Assembly (NCBI RefSeq): GCF_005239225.2
Contig: NC_133293.1
Location: 11,810,333-11,874,332, forward strand
Direction: 5' to 3'
Length of the DNA: 64,000 nucleotides
From: Populus alba
Taxonomy: Eukaryota > Streptophyta > Magnoliopsida > Malpighiales > Salicaceae
Below are positions 48,201 through 60,300 of the stretch, piece after piece. How positions within the stretch are numbered: position 1 is the first letter of the stretch; each line of letters opens with the position of its first letter. The translations under genes were made by a program, and so were the position numbers. The notes below the pieces were generated by a model. The model made no database searches, had not been told where the DNA came from, and saw only the letters and a list, made by a program, of their open reading frames with translations.

Positions 48201-50259
48201 GTTCAACCATCTAACGATTTAACTAATGAGAAGAAATAGCGCATAAATTGCATAGAAAAAGCAGGAGTTCAAAGTTAGAAAACTTACAGGTAAAGAACTG
48301 AATAATGGCGATACAGGCATCTTTAGAAGATATCATATTTCTTTCAAGCTTGGAAAGCAAGTCCTCAGCTTTGGTATTCAACTCCTTGCCTTTGAAATCC
48401 ACACTTCCCTTGAAAATCTTCGCAACACAATCAAGCTCCTTTATCAGAGTTTCTAGTCCCCAATCCTTTGCACAGCACACAAACACATCCTTGACAAAAC
48501 CGAACATCTCCGAAGCATGATTGCATCCAATGCAGTGAAATTGCATCTCACTAGTCCCTGATGGACCCTTCAAGCTAGGACCAGGTCTAATGAGATTCTT
48601 TTGTATGCCACATGCAGCATGACACCAATGAGAGCAAACGTCACAACCAACCCAACTGCAAGTATTGCTAGCACAGTCAAAATTCATACAGACAGGGCAC
48701 ATACATGAGCTGCAAAATCCCTTATTCCCTGAGCAAAACTTACAGTCACAATCATCCACAGGCAATATGCTCTTGCAATTCACATTCCTACACCTCAAAA
48801 ACAAGAAAATTTCCACCAACTCGTTTGTAGGAAGCCGAACTTTCCCAGAAACAAAACTTCCATGCCCCATTTTGACCGCAACTAAAATTTCCAACTGGTC
48901 CTTTTGGCACTTTAAGAGAGTCTCCTTGGTAAGATCAGACCTTCTTTCAAGCCAGTTTTGAAGGCCAACTAACTCTTCTCTCTTTTCAGGCATGGCTATA
49001 AGATTCTTCAAGTACTCCTTGGTGGATTCCAATGTTTCTTCGGCTACCTCTTGAATGATCTGAGCCATAACAGGAATAATCTCGGAAACAATCTGACGAA
49101 GAATTCTCCCCGGTGTAGAAAGTTTTTTTCCTCTACCTTCTGCATCTCCACTCTCCAAACCTCTCAAATTCTCCGAATCCCTTCTCCTAGAATCACCTGA
49201 ATAAGCATCTAAGCGAGGCCTAGCCGGCAATTCAGATGGAAAAAATGAAAGATTATCAGAACTGGTAGTCTTATAGAGACTATTATTGCACGAATCCTTA
49301 TTCGTTGCACGATTACCTTGCATCACAGAACCACCACCACCATGATTGTTATTGTTCAGAGCAACAATCCCGTCTCCAATAGGCCTAAACCGGCTATGAA
49401 CTGATCCATTAGTCCCTTCCCCTCCACACCAAATTTGATCATCTCTCCCTACAGAATACTCGTAATTCTCAGTTGAATTGCGAGTCATAGAACAACTAGG
49501 ATTATGTGAAAACGGATGTGAATACGAATATGAAAGTGAAGCGGCAGTGAAATCATTAGAACATGTTGTTTGTGTGTTGTTGTTTGATACTGCTGCTGCT
49601 GCTGCTGCCGCGCCCAAAAACTCATGTCGATTTCGCTCAATCAAAGGATCAACATTTTGCAATGCATTGGATGCAGTTAGAGAGAGAGACACATCAGGCA
49701 AAGCTAGAGAAAGATTTAAAGTACTCTCTAGCTTTGGTTTCTTGTCTCTTGAGGAATTCTCTTCAACTTCTTCATCTTCTTCACGGGGAACTTGTCGCTT
49801 GGAAGAAGAATTAGATTTGGTTTCACTCAGATTCAAGAAATCCCTCTCAACCCATTTCTCATCTTGGTTTGAATTATCTGAAAAGATAACTTCTTTTCCC
49901 TTGAGAGAAAAACCCAGTTTCGGATTATTGTGGTTGTTTTCACAGAGGTAGCTGAGAGTAAGTTCTTGAGGTTTTAAGCCAAACCCATCAAAACCCATCT
50001 TTGAATCTCTGAGAAAATCAATTCGCTTTGGAGACAAACCACTCATCTTCTCTCCTGGGTTCTCTTGGTTTAGAGACCTCTCAGACTCAGCCTCGCCATT
50101 AGAGACACGACGATCTTTCTCTCCAAACATGGCCTTTGTTTTGTTTTCAAAGGTCAGACTTTTAACGGGAGGAGAGAGAATAGGGGGAGAAGGAGGAGTA
50201 GGAGGGAGGGAGGGAGGGAGAGTTGAGACCTTTGCTTTGATGGTGGACTGGAAGGGCAT
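45258..50259 (-). CDS. OBE3: OBERON3/TITANIA1-type PHD-finger protein
   Basis: Two exons on the minus strand (50259-48288 and 45847-45258) join in phase to 853 residues from the first ATG. OBE3/TTA1 proteins are nuclear PHD proteins needed for meristem and root formation; this role is from Arabidopsis. An LNLSLALPDVSLSL segment in the N-terminal half is EAR-like. The Cys/His-rich PHD region covers about residues 490-598 (GCDVCSHWCHAACGIQ within it). The last 105 residues form a charged coiled coil ending ERMEATKQQWV, as expected for OBE dimerisation. A second in-frame ATG at 50130 (MFGEKDRR) matches the position where Arabidopsis OBE3 begins, so the first 43 residues, very Pro/Ser-rich and encoded by a CT repeat, may be leader. 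The 2440-bp intron has tandem repeats. The exon 2 acceptor has an alternative AG six bases downstream, in frame. Confidence 0.94.
46974..47083. repeat. Perfect 55-bp tandem duplication in the OBE3-like intron
   Basis: Copies at 46974-47028 and 47029-47083 are identical as far as I can read, both starting AAGCTCAACCACTTCAAATT. Confidence 0.95.
47763..47813. repeat. Short direct repeat (21 bp, 30-bp offset)
   Basis: TTAGAAGAAAACCATCAAAAG at 47763-47783 recurs at 47793-47813 within the OBE3-like intron. Confidence 0.9.
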
Positions 50260-50555
50260 AATGGAAAAAATGAGGGAATCTAGGGGGTGAGAAGGTTATT
50301 GCCTCGGTTCAAGTTGGGTGGGTTTTATTTTTTTAGTACAATTAACTGAAAAGTCTTACATTGCAGCAGCACACAACCAAGCTTTCTGATTTGTCTTTGT
50401 TTTGTTTGTGTTTTTTCTTTAACGGCTGAAACTTTCAAAGCATTTTACACAAAACGGCTATACAGTATTCGTATTGACTACTAGAGTTGCTGATAAATAC
50501 ACAAATCGTGTTTCCTATTCACTGCTGCTTCTTGCCCCAGAAACACACAAAATGT

Positions 50556-50586
50556 AGCTCTCTCTCTCTCTCTCCATAGAGGGACT

Positions 50587-50616
<30 letters not shown>
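50556..50616. repeat. CT then GA tract forming a long palindrome, OBE3-like promoter
   Basis: AG(CT)n at 50556-50575 is followed by a short spacer and then (GA)n ending AGCT at 50616. Either strand could fold into a hairpin. It lies about 300 bp upstream of the OBE3-like start codon. Confidence 0.85.
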
Positions 50617-50617
<1 letters not shown>

Positions 50618-50859
50618 CCCCGAAAAACAAAGTTGTTTACCTCCCCTGTTTCATGGCTGTAGTCAGTCTAGTTTAGCCTAATTAACGGTAACATCCTTTG
50701 TAAGTTACATAGAATATTTTATTATAGATTAACGATGGGGTGATATTTTCATGTTTGATTTTTATATAAAAAAATAATCAAAAGGAGTTTTTTTTTTAAA
50801 TTTAATTTATTCAAACTAATCAATTTTACTTCGATTTAATTATTTTAGTAGAAAAATCT

Positions 50860-51200
50860 ATTCAAACTAGCTTGGGTCGGTTTTTTTTTATTTGACTTGG
50901 GTTTTTTTTCTGTTTAGTTTTTTTTATTTCAAACTTGTGAAACCGAACCGAACCGGTTAGTTTTTTAAAAATTTTAATCGGTTTAATGATTTTTTTCCTG
51001 ATTTGGCTCGGTTTTTTTTGTTAGACTTGATTTTTTTTTCAGTTTGATTTTTTTGGTTTGGACTCGATTCGGTTTTTTCGGTTTCAGGTTTATAAAACTA
51101 AACCGATCAGTTTTTTCAAAATTCTAATAGTTTAATTGGGTTTTTTTTATGGTTTTATTTTTTTAATTAGTTTTTAGTTTTTTTTGAATTTTTTACTCAC
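50860..51200. repeat. CGGTT/AACCG-rich degenerate repeat
   Basis: Alternating phrases such as AACCGAACCGAACCGGTTAG and TTCGGTTTTTTCGGTTTC occur in both orientations over about 340 bp, interspersed with T-runs. Many plants carry such blocks. I cannot tie it to a transposon class. Confidence 0.6.
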
Positions 51201-51301
51201 CCTAATCAATGCCTAATCGATGGTATATATTGTTGAATGTTGAATTTTCTTAATACAGAACATTATCTTTGATTTCATGTACCAATTATTATTATTGCCG
51301 T

Positions 51302-51303
<2 letters not shown>

Positions 51304-51343
<40 letters not shown>
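51304..51343. repeat. (TA)n microsatellite
   Basis: About twenty uninterrupted TA units. Confidence 0.92.
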
Positions 51344-51345
<2 letters not shown>

Positions 51346-52659
51346 GGGAGAAAGAAAAGTAAAAAAAGGGGTGCTTACTCTATCAGAAGTTTTTTTTTTG
51401 TTAATTTAATACTGGGTAGAAATTATGTCTTTGATAAAAAACAAACGCTTGTTCAAGGAAAAGTATGAATATAATTTTTCCGAGCATGTTACAGTGAAGC
51501 ATGTTGAGTTTAGTATTGGCTAGATAAAAAAAAATAATTATATCTAACACTATTAATTTTATAAAAAATTTGTTTCTCAGCAAATAAATTTATACTCTAC
51601 TAAGATTACTAGTTATATTAAAGCTTTTTATTGTCATCAATGTCATTATCTTTTATCTGAATAAAATAAATAGAATACAACTTAAAATATCTCAAAAATA
51701 AAATTACAATTCAATCCTATATTCTCTATAAAAAAAAAGACTCATAGATTATAAATATACCATAAGATATTTGAAACAAAGGTTTACAGTCTTTGTTCTT
51801 TGTTTTATATATATTTTCAAAACATCTCTCTTTAAAATATCATTATATTCTTTATTTGAAATATTATTATATATATTTTTTTAAAAAATATTTATTTAAG
51901 AATAAAATAGTTCTTAATTTCATCAAATAGAATCTTTTATAAGTGCTAGTCATAAATTATATTGGCCAATTAAACATTAAGTATAAATTATTAATCATCT
52001 TAATTAAAAATATTAATAAAATTACTAATAAATTAATCAATTATTTAACTTAAAATTATTTTCAGACCACTTATATTTTTAAAATTTTATCGTATCTGAA
52101 TTAGATATGATTTTTTTTCCCGAGAATGATATGATTACGTTGTTAAAGGAAATAAATAGTAATATCATATTGTGTTCGTAAGAGCTTTGTGATTGAAAAG
52201 TGAAAAGAAACTCCTAACACACACACATTCCTAATTCCCCCATGAATAGTAATAAAAAACTATAAAAAGACTCACCTTTTCTTATTTTCTCCAATTATTT
52301 CCAATTCCCATGAATATTATTAACATATATCTCAAAAAAAAAAAAAAAAACAGTAGGTCTAATAACAGATAGGGGTAAAGTAAAGATAGAATTCCTTGGA
52401 AACTAAAATGGAAAGATTTATAAAGGAGTAGAAACGAAATATTGATGAATCATAGGGACAGAAATAAAATTTAGCTGTAATTGACAGGGGTGGAACCGGA
52501 AAAGGTGGGGGCTTACGCGTCATCTAGCTGTTCGAGACCCTTGTCCCCTAAAGCCACCTTTTCGTTGCTCTCTCTCTCTCTTTTTTCCTTTTTTTTTTTT
52601 TCATTTAATTTCGCCGGTCATCTAAGTTGCTGCTGGTCATTCTTCAAAGCAGCACTTTT

Positions 52660-52820
52660 AATAGCCTGATTATTTTTATGTTTTAAAAATATATATTTTT
52701 AATATTTTTATATTTTTTAATATATTAATATTAAAAATAATTTTTTAAAAAATAAAAAAATTATATTTTAAAATAAAAATATTTTAAAAAATAATTATCA
52801 CTGAAATATCAAACAAGCTA
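52660..52820. repeat. Dispersed AT-rich repeat copy
   Basis: Inverse-oriented copy with TTTAATATATTAATATTAAA in the centre. The right end reads ATCACTGAAATATCAAACAA. Confidence 0.5.
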
Positions 52821-53099
52821 CGGTATCTTTTTTTTTTTTTTTTGCTTGGAACTTGGTGTGCCTTTTTTTGCCACAAATCATTTATTTGTGACCTTAGAAA
52901 GGTGCAGTCTTTCCCCTTTTTATTGGGGATGCAATTTTTCACACTTCCGAGACAACGAAACAACACCGCTCGCCGTACCAAAAACAAAAAAAAAAGCATT
53001 GAAGTTAGGCAGCAATTCTACTTCGAACGTAAATAATGTATATTGCTATAATATAATAACGGTGATGGCAAGTGTTTTACTCATTACATTAACAGTTGT

Positions 53100-53480
53100 A
53101 GTAATGATTACATGAAAAATTAACCTGGCGAAGATTACAGGGAAATCTTGAAGCACATTATAAGTTATAATAGAATTAGTATGATGGTTAGGAGCAAGTT
53201 AAAAGACTTAAGATAGAGTTGGATCCACAGATTTCCATGGTCAAGATCTTACTAGCAGATTAGGAGATCATGGAGATTGTTTGGGCTAGTGCTGAGCCAG
53301 GGGGCTCGAAAACGAGAGTTAAGCTGGGCAAGCCGAGGTTAGGACCTTAGGGCCACATGCCAGGCCGGCTACTTGAACGTGGATTCGAGGAATCCAAAGT
53401 AATGGTTAGAAAGGTCACGATGACGTCGGTGTTTCGAGGATTATTAAATATTAACACGCTTAATTTCAACGCTTAAGTTC
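53100..53480. other. GC-richer non-coding patch
   Basis: Unlike its surroundings this stretch has mixed composition (GCTGAGCCAGGGGGCTCG, TGACGTCGG). Stops interrupt every frame and no domain is seen. It may be a decayed gene or transposon piece, or an RNA gene of unknown type. Confidence 0.3.
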
Positions 53481-53789
53481 CAGATAAAAGAATGAAAAAA
53501 ACAATAGCATTTCTGTTTTTATTACAAACATTGTTTCTTGTCAAACATGCGACTAATACCAAATTAATATACATAGTAATCCCAACACTCAGTTTACGAA
53601 AGAGAAAGAAGTATAAATGCATTAAAATAATTTTAAAAAATAATAAAACATCTTGTATCTCCTGGGTTTAGATCCTTGTTTCCAGTGATCTATCATCTTA
53701 ATCGAATCTATCATCTTAATCGAAATCATTTGATAGGATTTTGTTGTTACTGCTCTTATGGATTTCTTTTTTATTCGTTGTAATTGGTT

Positions 53790-53950
53790 TTTAAAATATA
53801 TTTTTCTTAAAAATATATTAAAATAAAAAAATAATTTTTAACTTCAACACATCAAAATGATATGAAAATATTAAAAATATTAATTTAAAATAAAAAATAA
53901 AAAAATTTTAAATTTTTTTAAAAATATTTTTAAAATATAAAAATAAATAG
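53790..53950. repeat. Dispersed AT-rich repeat copy
   Basis: Good copy: AAAAATATATTAAAATAAAA, then TTAACTTCAACACATCAAAA and GATATGAAAATATTAAAAAT. Confidence 0.65.
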
Positions 53951-54474
53951 GATCCAAGGTAAAAATTTTCAAATTCTTTGATCGGAGTTTCACTTCTACA
54001 TGTATATATATAGTTTCAGATTTCCAATATCACCATTTTAATTTTCAAAAAGTCTCAATTTTTCCCATAACAATTAAATAGCCATGTTTTGAATTTTGTG
54101 TATGGTTTTTTTTTTTCTTGTATTTTTCTAAAGCACACTAGCAAGCTTGGCCTAATAGTTCTATACTCAATAGATTCTGTGTAGTCTTCTTATTGGACAA
54201 GCAAATGAAAGAAAGAAAGAACAAGTGTTTCTACAAGGCTTGTAACATTTTTAGGGATTTGATAGCAAATGGGAAAAAATAAAATATGTAAAGGGTAAAA
54301 TTTAATCTTTTAAAAAATTACAAGAGTAACATTAAAAAAATTTAAATTATTATAGGAATAGAAGTGGAATATCGATGAATATAGATAAAGTTGGAAGTAC
54401 AGTAACTCCAGGTTTATCTACCGCGAGCATTTGAACTGAAGATTGAAAGGCTGAGCAAAATGTCAAGTTTTTTT

Positions 54475-54660
54475 TAATATGTGTTTGGTATTTTAATGTA
54501 GATTAATTTTTTAAAAATGTTATTTATTTAAAAATATATTAAAATATCTTTTTTAGAATTTTTGTTTTTTTAACATTAATATATTAAAATCACTATAAAA
54601 ATACTAAAAATGTAATAATTTAATATTTTTTTGTTTGATGTACCAAACACATTTCTAAGG
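54475..54660. repeat. Dispersed AT-rich repeat copy with both ends readable
   Basis: Left end GTGTTTGGTATTTTAATGTA, right end TTGATGTACCAAACACATTT. GTGTTTGGTA and TACCAAACAC are perfect inverted repeats, which points to a MITE-like DNA element. Confidence 0.7.
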
Positions 54661-54959
54661 ATCCAAATACAAAAAATAAGAAATGACTCAGCACCGTTTC
54701 CTTCGACAACAACAGCAGCAACAACAACAATGTAACCGCAAGCGTGTCTTGTTTAATCAGATGATAACAAATTCTATATATATATATATATACATATAAA
54801 AAACGCGTCTTTCTTGTACGACTGAAAAAATAAAAAATAAAAAAACAGAAAGATTATCTTGGTAGAAACACCTACAGTGAAGATTAGTACACTTGGTCAG
54901 CGAGTTCGGATAGGCAAAGAAAAGCAAACACGTTTAAAGAATCGTTTTCCACGGCACCG

Positions 54960-55100
54960 TTTGGGAATGTTTGGAATAAATTTCTTTAGATTTTTTATTA
55001 TTAAAATTACTATATTTTTAGTATTTTTATTATTTTAATATGATATGTCAAAAATAAAAAATATTATTTTAATATATTTTCAAGTTTTTTATATATAAAA
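54960..55100. repeat. Dispersed AT-rich repeat copy
   Basis: Inverse-oriented: TATGTCAAAAATAAAAAATA followed by TTATTTTAATATATTTTCAA. The left end reads GTTTGGGAATGTTTGGAATA. Confidence 0.55.
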
Positions 55101-55914
55101 AAGAAGCTAAAAGCCGTAGGTAAATTACCACAGAGGCTATAAGAATCGAGTAGATGGAAAAATTCTTATTAAAAATAAATGAATTTTTATTTTTCTAAAA
55201 ACTACCCCGTGAGTTTTTTACTGTGGAGCCATATACACGTATACACTATGGATTTTTCTCTCTCTCTCTCTTCTTTCAAACTAGGAGACGTGGGTCAATG
55301 ATAGGACATACATTTTTTGCTCATAGAGATATAAAGCAAGGATGATTGCTCTCCGAAAAAAAAACCCAGCTCCAGGAACATCTCCGATAAGTCAAATTGA
55401 TGATATATTTTTTTTAATGGTGTGGCTATTGTTTTTATTTTTACTTAAGTGTGTTTTAATGGTAAAAAGTTATTTAGAAATATTTTAATATATAATTATC
55501 TTAATAACTTGATTTGACGGTTAATATATAGATAAAATAATTTTTTTTATAGGATAAAATAATTTTTTTTATTTTATTAAATACACGCATAAAATTTCCA
55601 ATATTAAATTTTATTTTTCATGATAACAAAAAATGTGTTCACAGCTTCTTCATTATTATTTTTTTTACATTAAAAATTAACTTTGTATGGACGCAGCATA
55701 GCACGGGTATTTGACTGGTTCTTATAGATAAGCTATATAAAATCTTAATTAGTAGAAGCTTAAACTTTCTAAATTACCCCTTTTCAAGACCGCAAGTCTT
55801 GAGATTTAATCTGTTGTGCCAAAGAACGTTGATAGCTTAAAAAACGAGACAGAAGCAGCTCCCCCCTGCAGCTGAGGCATTAACCCAGAAGGCGGAGTCA
55901 CCTAAATACGAGAA

Positions 55915-56880
55915 TCATCGATCTGGACTTGCTTCTCCAAGCTTCGCCAGAAAATCCACACATTGATTACCCAAGGCGCTTTCTAGCTCCCTTAAAGCAT
56001 GATGCCTTATTTCCCAGAGTCCGACTCCCGTGCATTCTCAATACCAAACCGAAGTGAAACCAGAAATGACTTGGATCATCACCTCTTTGTTGCGAGCACA
56101 CCAAATTAACCAGCCAACAGGTACAACAAATGCTCCTACAATCTCTAGCTACACGTAATAGGAGGGTTGAAAAACCTTCATCAGCAGCCATGAATCCCAG
56201 GTACCATTAAAGAAATCAGGAAATGGATGGACTGGAGATTCAAATCCTTTTCCACCAAGAGCACACAAAGCGGAAGGCGTGAGCTCCCTGTGATAACGAA
56301 GCTCGATGTTTGGAAAGAATCTGAATTTTGCGGCAAAGTTTCCAAATTATTAACCTTCGAGTTGGAGCCCGTGGAACGCGGGCAAGGCAGCTTCATGACC
56401 ACCTAGTTACCAGACTTCGCGGAGTAGGAACCTGAGTAAATTCCTTCCAGCTTTCTACTATTCTATTAGGTGCAGAGGACTAGCTAAAGGAACAGCAGAT
56501 ATAAAATCCTGATCACCAGGAGGTGAAGTATGAAGTCGGAACGTGTCCCAGGTTCTAGAGCTTTAAGTAGTGTGTCAGCAACCATAAAAAATGATAATCC
56601 AGAAAATTGATATTTGGCACCATAAGCTTCGAGACAGCATCCCCAACCCGGTGATCATGCCAAGTAGCTAGTGTGGAGATACAGCGCCCATCACCAACAC
56701 GCCAGGTATAACCATCACGAAGGAAACTGAAAGCATTTAGAATGGCAATGCAAGTAGGGAGATCCCACTCCCTGGATGGCAGTCAACCAGTGATTGACTG
56801 ACCCTTAAGGTAATGGGAATGCATGACCTGCACCCATGTTTTTGCTTCCATTTGAACATAAACCAGCATGATTAGTTGAA
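55915..56880 (-). mobile_element. Degenerate LINE retrotransposon fragment
   Basis: Read on the minus strand from 56880, pieces of a plant LINE polyprotein appear in shifting frames: TWVQVMHSHYLKGQS, then REWDLPTCIAILNAF, then LRDGYTWRVGDGRCIS with a downstream DAVSKLMVP, then LIWCARNKEVM, and finally LGNQCVDFLAKLGEASPD. This order (end of reverse transcriptase, zinc-binding linker, RNase H-like C-terminus) is that of plant non-LTR elements. Stops and frameshifts break it in several places, and endonuclease and most of the reverse transcriptase are missing. It is a 5'-truncated dead copy inserted just beyond the ZFP4-like gene's 3' end. Confidence 0.75.
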
Positions 56881-56926
56881 GTGTTTCAAGAAACCAAAAT
56901 AAAATTCGACTTCACCATACTTGTAC

Positions 56927-56932
56927 TTTATT
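56927..56932 (-). promoter_or_regulatory. Possible polyadenylation signal of the ZFP4-like gene
   Basis: TTTATT on the plus strand lies 460 bp past the stop codon at 57392. If used, both copies of the 57085-57372 duplication are in the 3' UTR and the LINE relic is just outside. Confidence 0.25.
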
Positions 56933-57084
56933 CAGGGAAAAAATTGAACAGGAAGGATGACACTGTAATTCCATAAAGAAAAAACACCAGTGATTTAAAT
57001 ATATTGCAATAACTTTCCATTAATTAGAACGTCCAAATTTCTCATATATAAGGAGTCCATCAACATAGTTAGTGCTGTAAAATT

Positions 57085-57372
57085 ACAACAATAAGAAAAA
57101 ATTGACAACAGGAAAGAGATGGAGAGCGAAGTTCTAATTAGAAAGCTCATAGCCATTTCCAATGCATATCTCACTGTACAAAGTGACGACTGTTACGAGT
57201 AGCATTTCTGATAGAAAAATAAGACACAACAATAAGACAAAATTGGTAACAATAAAGAGATAGAGAGCAAAGTTCTAACGAAAATTAAAAAGCTCATAGC
57301 CATTGCTGATGCATATCTCACTGTACAAAGTGAAGACTGTTATGAGTAGCATGTCTAATAGAAAAATAAGAT
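57085..57372. repeat. Tandem duplication (about 141 bp) beside the ZFP4-like stop codon
   Basis: Copy 1 (57085-57225) and copy 2 (57226-57372) share AAGCTCATAGCCATT and GCATATCTCACTGTACAAAG, with scattered substitutions and a few small indels. The duplication ends 20 bp from the stop codon. Confidence 0.88.
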
Positions 57373-57391
57373 TCAAATAAGTAAATGGAAT

Positions 57392-60300
57392 TCACAGCTT
57401 CAAGGTAAGATCAGGTGCTGATGAATCTGTCCTTGATGGTGGTGTCCTTGCTTCAAAATTCATATTTGGACTTTGAGCAAACTCTAATCCCGAGTTACCA
57501 CCAACATCCTCACCAACCTGCCTAAAACTCCCAGGCCAATATGAACCCACGTCATCTTCTTCCATGAACATCGGCATTCCATAATAGCCTTGCCCAAACC
57601 TAGCTCCACCTCTTGTATTAGCAGGCGTTTGAGATTGTACGAGACTTTGGTGCATCGCAGCATGGGCTTTGATCCCAAGAGACCGAAATGCAGAACCATG
57701 AAGTGGAAGAGAAGCCACGCTAGTATATCTATCTGAAAGTATTCCCATACGCATTGCTCGCTTTGCCATTGTTCGCTCTCTCTTATGTGCATTTTGGTGA
57801 CCACCAAGTGCCTGTGAGCTGTAGAACTTTCTGCGGCAGTAATTGCAAGAGAAAACTCTTGGGATGGTTGTGTTTGGAGCACGGGCAGCTACTTCGCTGC
57901 TAGTCTCACCTGTTCCCTTCAACTCAATTTCACTGGAGTTGAAATGGAGTGATAAATCAAGGGAAACAGGCACTGGATCCTCTTGAAGCTTAATGAGATC
58001 TGTGAGAGAGGAAGAAGGGGTGGCGCTTTCCTTTGATGGATCGGGGGACGGTGCATGCATAGATAAGTTGAATGCTACTTGGCTACTAACTTCTGAATCA
58101 TTTTCGAAATCCAATTTGGATTGTGGAGGTATCATGACTGGGTGATAGAGTGGAGTACTTGGGCCAATATGTACTGCCACAAAAAAACTGCTGATAACCG
58201 GATAATGCTTCACCTGCTGTTACAATGATTCAATTAATTGCCTCGAAGTGAGAATTTAAAGAGTAAACATTGGAACAGATATATATGGTTCGTTCTATCC
58301 CGATACCATATCTACTAAAGCAATTAAGGAATTGTGCCTGTTTGCTAGCTTGAAAGCACAACAAAATAGTCTAAAAGCACATCACAGCACGACAACTCTA
58401 ATCCTGTCGAAAGTTCCCTACATGTCTTAAACACAACCCAGACTCCAGAACAATTCACAAAGATTAACAATCATTACATCGTTCATAATGTGCACCTGTT
58501 AAGGTGATCCAAACAATTCAACCAACCAAAATCTTTTTTCTCTTTTCCATTCTTAATGAATAGAATAATACCACAGGAAAGGCTAACTTTTTATTTTTAT
58601 TCTTTTTATTTATTTATTCAGAGAGAAAAGGCTGATCTCATCATCTCAAAAGCTCTCATTTCAGGAGAGGAACATAACTTTGGAACCATTCAAACGTCTC
58701 ATGACTTCAAAAATTTAGGCCAGATTTTCTCCAGCTGGGGAGAGCTGATGAAATCTCAATCAGGAGGTAAATAACATAGTTTGAAGTTTTCAAATATGTT
58801 TCAACTGACTCATGCCAAACCATCTAAGGAATTCCTTTTTCTTTCTGTCATGTCCAGGGTTGATATTTAGCCTATCATATATCCTTTCCTCGTAAACCCG
58901 TCCTTATTATAACTTCAGCCAAACTGACTTTCAGATCAATGACTTCATTCCACGGTTTGTTCTACTTGAATGCAGGTCACCCACTAATATATCTCAAGCT
59001 CTACAATACACGTGATTGAATCATCCTATACGAGCTTCCCTCAACTTTTCTAAATGAGTGCATCAATTTTCTAAGAAACTTTCCTCGACTAGTTAGCAGC
59101 ATCTGATGGAAAAAAGGGATCATCTCCTATTTCTGTGGCCTTGTTGCTGTTTCCATGTATACAACATCTTAACCTCATTTCTAGAAAGTCCATAGGCCAC
59201 TTGTGAGCTTGCTTGATTGATTTCACTCCCAATAAGCTTGACCCACACAAAGCACCTCAACTTTAGCTTTGATTTCACACCAGTTATTTTGAGGATCTTT
59301 TTCATCACAGAGTTCCAACGAATCATTAACCAAATAACTGTATTGACTAGTAGACGCTCCCTGTTCCCCGTAAACACTTGAACTGGTTAGTTATTCCTAA
59401 TTCCTAGTGTCTGTGATATGTATATCGCTGTTATAAGAGTTCACATGGATGTATTTATGTGTCTGTGCTAGACTACTTTGTAATGTTTTCGCAATAAAAA
59501 AGCATTGTGTTGGAGCTTTTAGATTATTATTTTTTCACTCAAACGGGAGCAATTAAGGTAAAAAAACCATTTCCCCAATTGACTTTTCCATGTAGCATCA
59601 CACCTTTGAAATGATGGAAAGTAAAAACCATGCATCTCTGAACTGCAGAGCATCTCACAACTATTCACACTTGACCTCACATGGTAAAGTTGCAGATCTC
59701 CAAAACTCCCACAAAATTCATGAATTTTCATTATCTATCATGCATATATAATTCTTCGAAACAACAGCGGCATCATTCAATTAATGTTTTGCCAGAACCA
59801 GACCACGTCATTTTTTACAGATCATCTGTAGTTCCTCAAACTTTTATCTCAAGAAAATTACTTCAATTGACATGTCAAATGGCTCTTAACTTGATCCACA
59901 ACTTGTGAATAGATAAAAGTGGCCGGCTTCCATTATATCAATCCATACCATACCTAAAACAAATAGAACTGCAACACCACCCCATGTCAAAACATGTAAT
60001 GACTAGGCTACATTTAAGGGCATTCAATTAAGTTAAGAACCAAGTAATTCTACATTTAGGAAATGCATTTTAAGAAATTAAGAATGCGCGTACAACCCCT
60101 TCTCCTTGGAAGAGGTCGAAAATAATGGTTAAAGTGAAGGATAAACATTTCTTAGTTGTATGGTTTGATGCAGTTTCAATCTGGACGAAAGCTTTAAACT
60201 CATGCAAGAAGCAGGAATAGCCTCAGTTATTGGGAAAAAAATTGCATTTCAGATTACCATTCCAATTCTGTGCAAAATCAATTATAAAACAAGGGAGAGG

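Larger units (their letters stand above)
50617..55910. other. Intergenic repeat-rich DNA
   Basis: No coding gene is recognised. The stretch holds a CGGTT-rich block, a (TA)n tract, four AT-rich repeat copies, an 18-bp direct repeat (ATCTATCATCTTAATCGA at 53688 and 53706) and one GC-richer patch at 53100-53480. Confidence 0.6.

Noticed and set aside
49478..49951. 157-codon plus-strand ORF
   Set aside because: Antisense shadow of OBE3-like exon 1, which has a recognised product.
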